Origin: Deltaproteobacteria bacterium HGW-Deltaproteobacteria-14
GTDB lineage: Bacteria; Myxococcota_A; UBA9042; PHBI01
Length of the DNA: 52,695 nt
Reading direction: 5' to 3'
Assembly: GCA_002841945.1 (NCBI GenBank)
Contig: PHBI01000019.1
Span: forward strand, 47,114-99,808
Below are positions 27,585 to 36,557 of the stretch, one piece after another. Under the pieces are notes generated by a model that was not told the DNA's origin, made no database searches, and was given only the letters and a program-made list of their open reading frames with translations. Each line of letters begins with the position of its first letter. Positions within the stretch are counted from its first letter, which is position 1. A program made the translations under genes and the position numbers.

Positions 27585-28226
27585 TCAAAACCCCGCTCCA
27601 CCGGGCTGCGGGCCGGCGTCCTGCGGGAGCGGGTCGAGGACCGAACCGGCGGCGTCCCGGAGGCAGCTCGCCCAGCGCTGCCCGCCCACGACCACGTGGT
27701 CGTGCACGACCAGGGAGAGCTGCGCGGCGCGGCGCGTCAGCTCGGCCGTGAAGCGGACGTCGAGCGCCGACGGTGTCGGGTCGCCGCTCGGGTGATTGTG
27801 GACGAGAAAACACCCGGAGGCCCCCGCGAGGAGCACCCGGCGGAGGAGCTCGGTCGCGTCGACGGCGCACCGCTCCGGGCCGCCGATCGCGACCCGGTCG
27901 CGGGCCAGCGGTCGCAGCCGCGGGTCGACCGGGATGAGCCACAGCTCCTCGAGCGGCTCGGTCCACAGGTGGGGGACGGCGCGCGCCACCTGGAGCGGAT
28001 GCTGCAGTGCAGCGTCGCGGGGCGATTCGAGCGCATGCACAAAGAGCTCTACCGCTGCTGCAATGCGGGACGCTTCCCGCGCCGAGACGAGCCGAGTCGC
28101 CACCAGCGCCGGCGCGCTCAGGCGCAGCAGCCCCCTGGGAGCGCCGACGTGCGCGAGCAGCGCGGTGGCGCGATCGCACCCGCCGGGGTCGAGGAGCGTC
28201 GTCAGCGCGGTGGTGAGCGGGTCCAT
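27585..28226 (-). CDS. RadC/JAB-family (MPN) protein
   Basis: A 213-aa RadC-like protein. The JAB metalloprotease-like motif HNHPSGDPTPSALD (about residues 142-155) with the upstream ELLRRVLLAGASGCFLV and downstream VVHDHVVVGG is clear. The N-terminal part (1-75) is shortened and more divergent than the helix-hairpin-helix region of typical RadC (about 225 aa). The role of RadC is unsettled; a DNA-repair name is historical. ATG 28226 is preferred over further upstream frames, which encode Arg/Pro-rich sequence. It stands alone, convergent with the lipoprotein gene. Confidence 0.85.
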   Translation of the reverse strand: MDPLTTALTTLLDPGGCDRATALLAHVGAPRGLLRLSAPALVATRLVSAREASRIAAAVELFVHALESPRDAALQHPLQVARAVPHLWTEPLEELWLIPVDPRLRPLARDRVAIGGPERCAVDATELLRRVLLAGASGCFLVHNHPSGDPTPSALDVRFTAELTRRAAQLSLVVHDHVVVGGQRWASCLRDAAGSVLDPLPQDAGPQPGGAGF

Positions 28227-28629
28227 GCTCGGGACCAAGGCAAGCGCCGTGCCACGGGGCGAGGTCGCGCGAGAGGCCGGTCTGCGGGCTCGGGCCCCTC
28301 GTGGGATGTGTCGCAGATGGCACACCGCGGGACGGGGGCCGACCCACTCCGGCGCCCGACCTCGCTCCGAGACGAACCGGGTGGCACACCCCGATACACC
28401 CGCAGGACAGCCCGGCGGGCGGCCGGGCCGCGTTGACACCCGGCGGCGCCTCGTGTTACCGCGCGGTCTCATCTCGCCGTATCGGTCGCGGAGCGCGCCG
28501 CTTTGCGACTGTGCCCGTGACCCGCTGCCGACCGCGGTGGATCGCGGGGATCAGCTGCGCGCACCGTCACGCGCCGCGCCGCTGTGCGGTGGACTCATAC
28601 AGCACATCTTGCGTCGTCTCGGAGGGAGC
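28227..28629 (+). other. Non-coding divergent interval before the TRAP locus
   Basis: These 403 bp separate the divergent radC-like and TRAP genes. No supported gene is seen. The only recognisable element is the candidate promoter at 28433-28460. Confidence 0.55.
28433..28460 (+). promoter_or_regulatory. Candidate promoter for the TRAP transporter operon
   Basis: TTGACA (28433-28438) with TGTTAC or GTTACC 15-16 bp downstream. The -35 context GCGTTGACACCCG is identical over 13 bases to that at 25410. The start codon is about 170 bp further down, so a long leader would be expected. Confidence 0.35.
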
Positions 28630-29544
28630 ATGCGTCGATTCCTGGAGCTCGGAGTGATTGTCTCGGCGCTTGCCGTCATGGGGTGCGGGGCCAGTCGCCA
28701 GTCGGGGATCTGCGGCGACGTCAACCCGGCCGCCACCGCGACGGGGGACACGGCGGCCCTCGAGCAGGAGGCCGACGCCGCGTGGGCCCAGCGCGCCGAC
28801 CTGGCGGAGGCCGAGAAGGCCGTCTCGCTGTGGGGCCAGCTGCTGAAGATCGATCCCTCGCGGGCCGACATCCGTATCCAGCTCTCCCGAGGCCACTACT
28901 TCATCGCGGACAGCCACCTCTTCTTCAAGAAGGAGGTCGAGCACGACGACAAGGCCGCGGGCGCGATGCTCGACCACTACCAGCAGGGGCAGTTCCAGGC
29001 CGAGATGGCGCTCGGCCAGAAGTACGCCGGCTACCGGACCAAGTTCTGCGCGCGCCAGCCCTTCGACGCCGCGCTGCAGCAGCTCGACAAGGACGCCGTC
29101 CCGGCGATGTATTGGTACGCGACGAACCTCGGGCGCTATGCGCTGCAGAAGTCGCTGGTCGAGGTCCTCAACCACAAGGACCGCATCAAGGCGATCATGG
29201 ACACCATCCAGCGTCTCGATCCGCAGTACTGGTACTACGCGTCCGACCGCTACTTCGGCGCGTACTACACCAAGATCCCGTTCCCGAGCGGTGACCTCCC
29301 CAAGAGCGAGGCGTACTTCAAGCGCAGCATCGAGGGCGCCCCGCAGTACCTCGCCAGCAAGGTCATCTACGCCCAGATGAACCTCGCCAAGCAGGGCGAC
29401 CGCGCCAAGTTCAAGGCGACCCTCGAGGAGGTGCTCGCGTACGACCTGTCGCAGTCTCCCGAGATCGAGGCCGAGAACGCCGCCGAGCAGAAGAAGGCCA
29501 AGTACTACCTCGATCAGATCGACTTCCTCGTCGAGGAAGACTGA
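28630..29544 (+). CDS. TRAP transporter TatT-component lipoprotein
   Basis: A 304-aa lipoprotein (MRRFLELGVIVSALAVMGC, C19). The helical, TPR-like body (EADAAWAQRADLAEAEKAVSLW, FDAALQQLDKDAVPAMYWYA, YFGAYYTKIP, GDLPKSEAYFKRSIEGAPQYL) matches the TatT family of periplasmic TRAP-associated proteins, which assemble as trimers and hold the substrate-binding DctP (TPAT systems). GGAGGGA lies 4 bp before the ATG. Its position immediately upstream of dctP supports the call. Confidence 0.9.
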   Translation: MRRFLELGVIVSALAVMGCGASRQSGICGDVNPAATATGDTAALEQEADAAWAQRADLAEAEKAVSLWGQLLKIDPSRADIRIQLSRGHYFIADSHLFFKKEVEHDDKAAGAMLDHYQQGQFQAEMALGQKYAGYRTKFCARQPFDAALQQLDKDAVPAMYWYATNLGRYALQKSLVEVLNHKDRIKAIMDTIQRLDPQYWYYASDRYFGAYYTKIPFPSGDLPKSEAYFKRSIEGAPQYLASKVIYAQMNLAKQGDRAKFKATLEEVLAYDLSQSPEIEAENAAEQKKAKYYLDQIDFLVEED

Positions 29545-29751
29545 CGCTCGGCCCGGCTCGAGCGCCGCGCCCCGCGGGGTGACGCGCTCGGCCGCCGGAG
29601 ACCGCGCGCGCGGCGCGGCGTGGAATGAACGGGCTCGGTCGGGGGCTTCGGTTCCTCGCAGCGCGTGACGACGACGTGCCTTCCATGTGGCCCCACGCGC
29701 TCGCCTCCCCCGACGACACCGACGAACCGCACCGAACCTAGGAGCCCCCTC

Positions 29752-30783
29752 GTGAACCGACGCATCGTCCTCGCGCTCGCCGGCGCCGCCTTCGCCCTGA
29801 CCAGCTTCACCGCCACCGCGGCCTTCGCCGACGACGACACCGGCGCGCTCACCTGCACCGCCGAGGCGCCGTGCATCGTGCGCGTCCGCACCGTCGCGCC
29901 CAAGGCCTCCCCGTGGGGCAAGCTGCTCGTCTTGCTCTCGGACTCCATCAAGAAGGAGTCGAACGGCCGCCTGTTGCTGACGGTCTACTGGCAGTCCAAG
30001 AGCGAGCCCTCTGCGGTGCGCCAGTGCCTGAGCGGCAAGGTCGGCGGTATCGCGGTGTCCAATGGCGCGCTCGCCAGCGCGGTTCCGGAGATGACCGCGA
30101 CCGAGCTCCCCTACCTCTTCGACGACTACGCCCAGGCGGACAAGGCGCTCGACGCCGCGCGGCCGCTGCTGACCGAGATCATGCGCAAGGCAGGCTTCAT
30201 CTATGCCCTGCGCGGCGAGAACGGCTTCCGCCACTTCGCGGCCAAGGACCGGTTCATCGCGAGCCCCGCCGACCTCGCGGGCAAGAGCATGAGGTCGCAG
30301 CCGGCCAAGCACCACCTCAGCATGTACAAGGCCCTCGGGGCGACGCCGAACCCGATCCAGGTCGCCGAGGTGCCGGGCAGCCTCGGCAACAACACCGTGA
30401 CCGGCTACGACAACACGCTGCTGTTCGCCGACCTCGCCGGCTGGTCCGCGGAGATCAAGTACGTCAGCCTCAGCGGGCACATCTACCAGGGGGCGACCGT
30501 CGCGTGGTGCGCGCCGTGGTTCGAGCGGCTGCCGACCGAGCTTCAGCGGGTCCTGACCGAGGCGCGTCCGAAGCTCGAGCAGGTCGGGCTTGGCCTCGTC
30601 CGCATCTTCAACGACAAGAAGATGCCCGAGAAGTACGCCAAGGATAAGATCGAGGTGAAGACGCTGAGCGCGGCCCAGAAGGCCGCCTTCAAGGCCGCCA
30701 CGACCCCCGTCGCCGCGGAGTTCCGCGCGGAGACCAGCGCCGACGGGCGCAAGCTGCTCGACCTCCTCGAGGCGAACCGCTGA
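29752..30783 (+). CDS. TRAP transporter substrate-binding protein (DctP family)
   Basis: A 343-aa periplasmic binding protein. GTG 29752 with AGGAG upstream starts a signal peptide (RRIVLALAGAAFALTSFTATAAFA). The mature protein shows DctP features: VRVRTVAPKASPWGKLL, SNGRLLLTVYWQSKSEPSAVRQ, ELPYLFDDYAQADKAL and LAGKSMRSQPAKHHLSMYKALGATPNPI. The specificity Arg region (RSQP, about 181-184) is present, consistent with an organic acid ligand; the actual ligand is unknown. It follows TatT by 207 bp and precedes the permease genes. Confidence 0.92.
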   Translation: MNRRIVLALAGAAFALTSFTATAAFADDDTGALTCTAEAPCIVRVRTVAPKASPWGKLLVLLSDSIKKESNGRLLLTVYWQSKSEPSAVRQCLSGKVGGIAVSNGALASAVPEMTATELPYLFDDYAQADKALDAARPLLTEIMRKAGFIYALRGENGFRHFAAKDRFIASPADLAGKSMRSQPAKHHLSMYKALGATPNPIQVAEVPGSLGNNTVTGYDNTLLFADLAGWSAEIKYVSLSGHIYQGATVAWCAPWFERLPTELQRVLTEARPKLEQVGLGLVRIFNDKKMPEKYAKDKIEVKTLSAAQKAAFKAATTPVAAEFRAETSADGRKLLDLLEANR

Positions 30784-30847
30784 CGGAGGTCGGGTCGCAC
30801 CGTGCGCCCCGCGCCGCCACCGCCATCTTCTCCCCCGAGATGACCCC

Positions 30848-31858
30848 GTGACCGAAGCGACCGACACTCCGCCGTCACCGCGCCCGTCGCCGCCGCCGCC
30901 CGGCCCCCTGCTGCGCGGCTGGAACCGCGTCGATCGCGTCATCTACGACATCGAGCAGGCCTTCGTGATCGGCGGGCTGCTCGTGATGACGTGCACGTAT
31001 TTCCTCACGGTGGTCTTCTCGAACATGAAGCTGCCGTACAACAAGGTCGATCAGGCCCTGGTGCGGCTCGCTGGGTACGCCGACACCCAGTCGGCTCCGC
31101 TCGACGTCCTCGACACCATCAAGCACGTCTACTCGCCGCTCGCGATGGGGATCGTGACGCTGCTGCTCGCCGTGCTCGCGCTCCGGACGCGCGAGAAGCT
31201 CGGCCGACCCGAGGGCAGCCCGGTGCCGCCCGCGCGCTGGGGCCGCCTCGCCCTCGGGGGCGTGCTGGTGACCGCGGCGATCTATGGGGGTCTCAAGATC
31301 GTCGAGCTCGTCCCGGCCCGCTACCTCGGCCTCGCCTCGGTGGCGCTGCTCATCGCCATCGCCGGCTACTACGGCCGCGCCATCCGGGCCTGGGTGCGGC
31401 TGACGTCGGGGCTCGTCGGGGGCGTGCTCGTCGCGCTCTACTTCATCGACAAGACGAACGACACCTACGGCTGGAACGCCGGGTTCTCCGCCGTCCTGCT
31501 CATGTACGTCGCGTTCCTCGGCGCCTCGATGGCCACCAAGGACGGCCGCCACATCCGGGTCGACGCCATCCGCAAGGCCCTCAAGGGGCGAGGCTACCAC
31601 CTCTACGAGGCCGTGAGCCTGTTCGTCACGATCCTCTTCACGGCGTTCCTCTTCTGGATGGCCAAAGACTACGTGGGGCTGCTCGCGTCGAGTTCGGTGG
31701 TCCACGCCGACAGCGGCCTGCCCCAGTGGATCGTGGCGGCGCCCATCGCGTCGGCGTTCTTCTTCATCACGTGCCGCTTCACCGTGCAGCTCTTCTACTC
31801 CGTCGGCGCGTGGCGCCGCGGCGAGCCCGCCCCGACGCCCCAGGTGGAGCTCCATTGA
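30848..31858 (+). CDS. TRAP transporter small permease (DctQ-type), extended
   Basis: A 336-aa membrane protein starting at GTG 30848. The DctQ pattern is split between an N-terminal helix (RVIYDIEQAFVIGGLLVMTCTYFLTVVFSN) and the C-terminal four-helix part (AFLGASMATKDGRHIRVDAI, the A-x-x-x-KxxxHIxVD motif near residues 223-240). Between them lie about 130 extra residues with three more hydrophobic segments. Typical DctQ is about 160-220 aa. It overlaps DctM by 4 bp (TTGA). A Pro-rich N-terminus (residues 8-21) precedes the first helix. Confidence 0.88.
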   Translation: MTEATDTPPSPRPSPPPPGPLLRGWNRVDRVIYDIEQAFVIGGLLVMTCTYFLTVVFSNMKLPYNKVDQALVRLAGYADTQSAPLDVLDTIKHVYSPLAMGIVTLLLAVLALRTREKLGRPEGSPVPPARWGRLALGGVLVTAAIYGGLKIVELVPARYLGLASVALLIAIAGYYGRAIRAWVRLTSGLVGGVLVALYFIDKTNDTYGWNAGFSAVLLMYVAFLGASMATKDGRHIRVDAIRKALKGRGYHLYEAVSLFVTILFTAFLFWMAKDYVGLLASSSVVHADSGLPQWIVAAPIASAFFFITCRFTVQLFYSVGAWRRGEPAPTPQVELH

Positions 31859-33687
31859 TCGCCGCCGGCCTCGCCCACGCGCCCGTCCTCGCCGAGCTGA
31901 CGCAGTATCCCGACGTCGGCCTGCCGGTGATGCTGATCCCGATCGTCGCGATCGGGCTCCTGCTCCTCGGCGCGCCGCTCTACGTCATCATCGGTGGCCT
32001 CGTCGTCTCGCTGTTCGCCGTGTTCCCGGGACACCCCGATCCCTTCGGCGTGGACTTCAGCCAGAACTTCGACCTGACCGGGTCGATGGTCGACCTCATC
32101 AACACCCCCGAGCTGGTCGCGATCCCCTTCTTCATGGTCGCGGGGACCGTGATGGGGCGCGGAGAGATCGCCAACAGGCTCGTGAGGTTAGCGTCGTCGA
32201 TGCTCGGCTGGCTGCCCGGCGGGCTGGCGGTCAGCGCGATCGGCGCGTGCATCTTCTTCGCCGCCATCTCCGGCTCGTCGCCGGTGACGGTCGTGACCAT
32301 CGGCGCCATCATGGTCCCCGCGCTCAAGGCGGCCGGCTACTCCGACCGGCTGAGCCACGGGGTCGTGACCGCCGCCGGCGGGCTCGGCATCGTCATCCCG
32401 CCGTCGATCCCGATGGTCGTCTACGCGATCTACGCCACGATGTCCGGGAGCGCCGTCAAGCTCGACGACATCTTCATCGCGGGCCTCGGGCCGGGCGCCC
32501 TCATCGGGCTCCTGCTCGCGGTGTACTGCATCCTCATGGCGTCCACCGAGGCCCGGCCCGTCCGGCTGCGCAACCGCATCCTGTACGCGCTGCTGTTCGT
32601 CGTGGGGTCCGCCGCCGCGATCGCGCTCTTCGCCTTCCTCGCGAGCGTCCTCGGGAGCTTCGTCGTGGTCGTCGCGCTGCTCGTCGGCGTCTTCGCGCTC
32701 GCCATCCGAGTCATGGGGGTCGAGGGGATCTGGTCGGTGCTGATGCCGGTCGTCATCATCGCCGGCATCTACTCGGGCATCTTCAACGCCATCGAGGCGT
32801 CCGCGGTCAGCGTCGTCCTCGCCATCGTGATCGAGGTCTTCATCCACCGCAGCCTCAAGCTCTTCGAGCTGCCGGCGCTGCTGCGGGAGACCGCCGTGCT
32901 GATGGGATCGCTGCTGCTCATCATCACCGTCTCCCTCGGCCTCGCGCTCTTCATGGAGGAGAAGCACGTCCCCGAGGCCGTCGCCGAGTGGCTCCGCAGC
33001 TACGACCTGACCCCGCTCAGCTTCGCGCTGCTCCTCAACCTCCTGCTGCTCCTCGTCGGGTGCTTTCTCGACATCATCAGCGCCATCGTGCTGTTCGTCC
33101 CGCTCGTCGTGCCGATCGCCGCCGAGATGGGGCTCGACCCGATCCACGTGGGCCTGATCTTCATCGTCAACCTCGAGATCGGCTACCTGACGCCGCCGCT
33201 GGGCATCAACCTCTTCGTCGCCGCGACCTACTTCAAGAAGCCCCTCGGCTTCGTCGTCCGGTCGGTGGCGCCGTTCCTGCTCGTCATGCTCATCAGCCTG
33301 GGCTTCATCACCTACGTGCCGTCGATCTCGCTCGGCATCGTCCGGGCCCAGCAGGGGCTGCCCTTCTGGGTCGACTTCCCGAGCGAGGTCCCGACCCAGG
33401 AGGCCCTCGACGAGAAGGACGAGACGATGAAGGACATGATGGACGACGCCGACGTCCAGAAGCTCCTCGACAGCCTCGACACCGACGACGAGACCAACCG
33501 TCTGCTCGAGCAGCTCGAGGACATGCCCGATGAGGAGGAGCCGCCGCCGCCGCCCATCGACGACGACGACGACGCCCCCGCGCTCGAGCCCCCGTCGCCG
33601 CCCTCAGGGGAGCCCGACACGACCTCCTCCGGCGCCGCCGCTCCGGGGGGGCCCGGGCCGAGCGGCGCACCCGACACGAGCGACTGA
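31855..33687 (+). CDS. TRAP transporter large permease (DctM-type) with an acidic C-terminal tail
   Basis: A 610-aa permease begun at TTG 31855 that overlaps the dctQ stop. Residues 20-500 hold the many helices of the DctM/ion transporter superfamily (ELVAIPFFMVAGTVMGRGEIANRL, AISGSSPVTVVTIGAIMVPALK, GIVIPPSIPMVVYA, EIGYLTPPLGINLFVAATYF). Residues about 510-610 are an acidic and Pro-rich, disordered cytoplasmic tail (DEEEPPPPPIDDDDD) that DctM proteins normally lack. A central stretch (about 230-330) has extra hydrophobic helices. It imports substrate with a Na+ or H+ gradient together with DctP and DctQ. Confidence 0.92.
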   Translation: MIAAGLAHAPVLAELTQYPDVGLPVMLIPIVAIGLLLLGAPLYVIIGGLVVSLFAVFPGHPDPFGVDFSQNFDLTGSMVDLINTPELVAIPFFMVAGTVMGRGEIANRLVRLASSMLGWLPGGLAVSAIGACIFFAAISGSSPVTVVTIGAIMVPALKAAGYSDRLSHGVVTAAGGLGIVIPPSIPMVVYAIYATMSGSAVKLDDIFIAGLGPGALIGLLLAVYCILMASTEARPVRLRNRILYALLFVVGSAAAIALFAFLASVLGSFVVVVALLVGVFALAIRVMGVEGIWSVLMPVVIIAGIYSGIFNAIEASAVSVVLAIVIEVFIHRSLKLFELPALLRETAVLMGSLLLIITVSLGLALFMEEKHVPEAVAEWLRSYDLTPLSFALLLNLLLLLVGCFLDIISAIVLFVPLVVPIAAEMGLDPIHVGLIFIVNLEIGYLTPPLGINLFVAATYFKKPLGFVVRSVAPFLLVMLISLGFITYVPSISLGIVRAQQGLPFWVDFPSEVPTQEALDEKDETMKDMMDDADVQKLLDSLDTDDETNRLLEQLEDMPDEEEPPPPPIDDDDDAPALEPPSPPSGEPDTTSSGAAAPGGPGPSGAPDTSD

Positions 33688-33792
33688 GCACCGACGCCTG
33701 TCGATGGTGCGACGCGTCATCGGCTAACCGGAGCGATTACGGGCCATTTCGGGGCGTGTTGCTGCGTTGCAACCGGTGGCGCGCCCCGGGCC

Positions 33793-34479
33793 TCAGTGGA
33801 GGAGGGGGGAGGGCTCGCCGTCGTCGTAGGAGCCACCGATCGGCCCGTCGGGCGTGAGGATCGGCGCCTCCTCGTCGGTCGCGACCGGGCGCACCCGGAA
33901 GCCGTGCCGCGCCCACAGGCGCAAGAAGAAGACCGCCTTCTTCAGGTAGTCCTCGGCGTCGAGCTCGACGATGTGCTCCCAGCGCCCCTCCGCCATGACG
34001 CGCTCGAGGGCGTCCGCCAACGCCACCATCTGCCCCGCGTCCATCGGCTCGGCGACCTGTCGGCGCACGTCGCCGTCGGTCACCACCTGCAGCAGGCCGC
34101 CCGCCGCGAACTCGCAGGGGTCGAGGGGGAAGAGGCTGTAGACCGACGCGAACGGACAGCGCTCGCAGTCGGGCTCCGCGCGGCGCAGCTCGAGGTACTC
34201 CTCGAGGTCGAGGTCGGTGTCGGTGTCGGCGTACTCGTCGATCGTCCGGCTCTCCCAGTCGGGATCGTCGTCGACCCGCGGCGCGCCGACCGCCTCGCAG
34301 GTCGCGATGGTGCGCTCGTCGTGGAGATCCTCGAGATCCAGCAGGCGCGTGAGCTCGTCCTCATCGAGCACCTTCTCGGTAGCGCGGTGGACGAGCTCAT
34401 CGATCCGATGCTCGATCTCGGCCACCTCCGCCGCGCCGGGCCGCGGGGGCCGAATTAGATGCCAGTCGAGGCGCTTCAT
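33793..34479 (-). CDS. Hypothetical acidic protein with a C-x2-C-x13-C motif
   Basis: A 228-aa acidic protein of unknown family. The N-terminus (MKRLDWHLIRPPRPG) is basic, then Glu/Asp-rich helices. A cysteine group (C105-x2-C108 and C122, plus C61) in EPDCERCPFASVYSLFPLDPC could hold metal. The C-terminal half has a helical motif (DALERVMAEGRWEHIVELDAEDYLKKAVFFLRLW). No signal or membrane segment. AAGGAGC precedes the ATG. It lies downstream of the rqcH-like gene on the same strand. Confidence 0.75.
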   Translation of the reverse strand: MKRLDWHLIRPPRPGAAEVAEIEHRIDELVHRATEKVLDEDELTRLLDLEDLHDERTIATCEAVGAPRVDDDPDWESRTIDEYADTDTDLDLEEYLELRRAEPDCERCPFASVYSLFPLDPCEFAAGGLLQVVTDGDVRRQVAEPMDAGQMVALADALERVMAEGRWEHIVELDAEDYLKKAVFFLRLWARHGFRVRPVATDEEAPILTPDGPIGGSYDDGEPSPLLH

Positions 34480-34618
34480 AGCTCCTTCCGGGCCCTGCCG
34501 AGGGTCGGATCATCGCCCCTCGCGGCGTCGGAGGCAACCTCGACGTCAGTTGGGCGAGCCCGCAGGGTCCGCACCGGCGGGGTAGGGTCAAGATCCCCCC
34601 GCGTCGGCGTCGCGGGGG

Positions 34619-36076
34619 TCACGCGCCGCCGTCGTTGACGTCGAGCGTCCGGTAGAGCCGCGCGAGCCGGTCGGGATCGGCTCGTACCGCCAGGTTCCGG
34701 GTCGCCGCGGTCGTCACGAGCCCGGGGGCCGCGCCGCGCGCCTTGCGGACGTGCTTGCGCTCGGTCCACATGACGTCGACGACGGTGTCGCCGCGGGCCT
34801 TCGAGTGCCAGGCCGCGAGCAGCGCGGCGTCGAGGAGCGTCTCGGAGGGGACGGCGCCCCCGCGGGCCCGGACGATCACGTGCGATCCGGCCACGTCGCG
34901 CGCGTGCAGCCACAGGTCGTGGCCGCGGGCCACCTGGAACGTCAGCCGGTCGTTGTCGCGGGCGCCCTTGCCCACGAGGAGCTCGATCCCGTCCCGCGAC
35001 ACGAAGCGCCGATAGGGGAGGGCGGGCGCGTCTCCGTCGCGACGGGCCGGCGCCACCTGCCGCGGGCGCGGCGGCGCCTGGGCCGCGAGCTCCCGGGTGG
35101 CCTCGGCGAGGGCGAGCCGCCGCTGCTCGGACGGGAGCGCGCACGGCGCGGCGAGCGTGTCGAGGCGCGCGAGGAGGTCGCTGACTGCGTCTCGCGCGGT
35201 CAGCGCGTCGAGGAGGCGGTCCTCGATCCCGCCTCGGGCGTTGGCGTATTTGCGGTAGCGCTTGAAGTAGCGCTCCATGTTCGCGACCACGTCGAGCTCT
35301 GGCGCGAGGGCGACCGCCGTCCGTCCGCCGTCCTCGCGCGCCCAGTCGGCGACGAGGACCTCGGTGGCGCCGCGCTCGACGCGGCCGATGACGGTCTTGA
35401 GGAGCTCGCCGCGGTGGCGGTCACCCTCGGCCGCCTCGGCCCGGGTGAGGTCGCGCTCGAGGGCCGCGACGGTGCGCTCGAGTCGGGTGACCTCGCTTCG
35501 CGCGTCGCGCCGCGCCGCGACCACCTCGCGCTCGAGCGCTCGGGCCTCCGCGCCGGCTTGGCTCGCCGCCTCGTAGGCGGCGAAGAACGCGGCGTCGTCG
35601 AGGTCCGGGTAGGGATCGGCGCCGTCGGGGAGCGGCGGCGAGCCGGGATCCGCCGCCGGGATGCCATCGACGAGCCGGACCAGCTCGGCGCCGTCACCGT
35701 CGAAGAGCGCGGCGTTGGGGTAGCGGCCGGCGAGCTGGAGGTGGAGGGTGCGGGCTCCGTCGGGTCCCGCGAGCTCCCAGATCAGCGCCCGATCGGTCGC
35801 GCGGATCGCGGTGATGCGGGCGTTCTCGAGGTGGTTGCGGAGGATCAGGGTGGGGCGGTCCGGGGCGCTGGGTGTGTCGGGCCAGCGATCGCTCACGACG
35901 ACCCGAGGGTGCCCTTGCTCGAGGTCGACCAGCACGCGACCGCCGCCCAGGCCGCGGGCCTTGACGAGGAGCTGGCGCGGCCCGGTTCGCCACAGCCGGT
36001 CGAGCCGAGAACCGACGAGGGCGCGCCCGAGCGCCGCCGCGAGGTGCGTCACGAGCGCGCGGGTCGGGCGGGCCAC
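34619..36076 (-). CDS. NFACT-family protein, RqcH/Rqc2-like
   Basis: A 485-aa NFACT protein. RqcH recruits tRNA-Ala to obstructed large ribosomal subunits and adds C-terminal Ala tails to stalled peptides. Seen: the NFACT-N domain with the D95-R96 pair (ATDRALIWEL) at the place of the catalytic DR of characterised RqcH, a long coiled coil (about 165-225), and NFACT-R (YRRFVSRDGIELLVGKG, NDRLTFQVARGHDLWLHARDVAGSHVIVR, about 370-415) ending HVRKARGAAPGLV. Length is a little below the roughly 570 aa of Bacillus RqcH. It lies 4 bp after moaC, so the two are probably co-transcribed. Confidence 0.9.
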   Translation of the reverse strand: MARPTRALVTHLAAALGRALVGSRLDRLWRTGPRQLLVKARGLGGGRVLVDLEQGHPRVVVSDRWPDTPSAPDRPTLILRNHLENARITAIRATDRALIWELAGPDGARTLHLQLAGRYPNAALFDGDGAELVRLVDGIPAADPGSPPLPDGADPYPDLDDAAFFAAYEAASQAGAEARALEREVVAARRDARSEVTRLERTVAALERDLTRAEAAEGDRHRGELLKTVIGRVERGATEVLVADWAREDGGRTAVALAPELDVVANMERYFKRYRKYANARGGIEDRLLDALTARDAVSDLLARLDTLAAPCALPSEQRRLALAEATRELAAQAPPRPRQVAPARRDGDAPALPYRRFVSRDGIELLVGKGARDNDRLTFQVARGHDLWLHARDVAGSHVIVRARGGAVPSETLLDAALLAAWHSKARGDTVVDVMWTERKHVRKARGAAPGLVTTAATRNLAVRADPDRLARLYRTLDVNDGGA

Positions 36077-36080
36077 GGAG

Positions 36081-36557
36081 CTACTCCCCCCGGCGCCAGG
36101 TCCCGCTCTTGCCCCCGGACTTCTCGACCAGCTCGACGGTCGTGATGCGCATCCCGCGGTCGATCGCCTTGGCCATGTCGTAGATCGTCAGCGCCGCGAC
36201 GCTCGCCGCGGTCATGGCCTCCATCTCGACGCCGGTGCGCGACGCGGTGCGGGCGACGGTCTCGATGATGACGCGGTCGTCCTCGAGGCGCAGCTCGACG
36301 TCGACGTGGTCGAGCGGCAGCGGGTGGCACAGCGGGATGAGCTCGTCGGTGCGCTTGGCCGCGAGGATCCCGGCGATCCGGGCGACGCCGAGCGCGTCCC
36401 CCTTGGACAGCGTCGCCTCGCGGATGGCGCGGGCCGTGGCGGGCGCCATCTCGATCACCGCGCGGGCCCGGGCCAGGCGGCCGCTAACGGGCTTGTCGGA
36501 CACATCGACCATCCGCGCGGCGCCGCTCTCGTCGACGTGGGTCAGGCGGTCGCTCAC
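36081..36557 (-). CDS. moaC: Cyclic pyranopterin monophosphate synthase MoaC
   Basis: A 158-aa MoaC, which forms cyclic pyranopterin monophosphate in molybdenum cofactor synthesis. Conserved motifs: HVDESGAARMVDVSDKP, AGILAAKRTDELIPLCHPLPL (IPLCHP loop near 74-79) and GVEMEAMTAASVAALTIYDMAKA with the catalytic Asp-Met-x-Lys segment. The start overlaps the upstream lipoprotein stop by 4 bp (ATGA). No other moa gene is nearby, so moaC sits in a mixed operon. Length matches the family. Confidence 0.97.
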   Translation of the reverse strand: MSDRLTHVDESGAARMVDVSDKPVSGRLARARAVIEMAPATARAIREATLSKGDALGVARIAGILAAKRTDELIPLCHPLPLDHVDVELRLEDDRVIIETVARTASRTGVEMEAMTAASVAALTIYDMAKAIDRGMRITTVELVEKSGGKSGTWRRGE

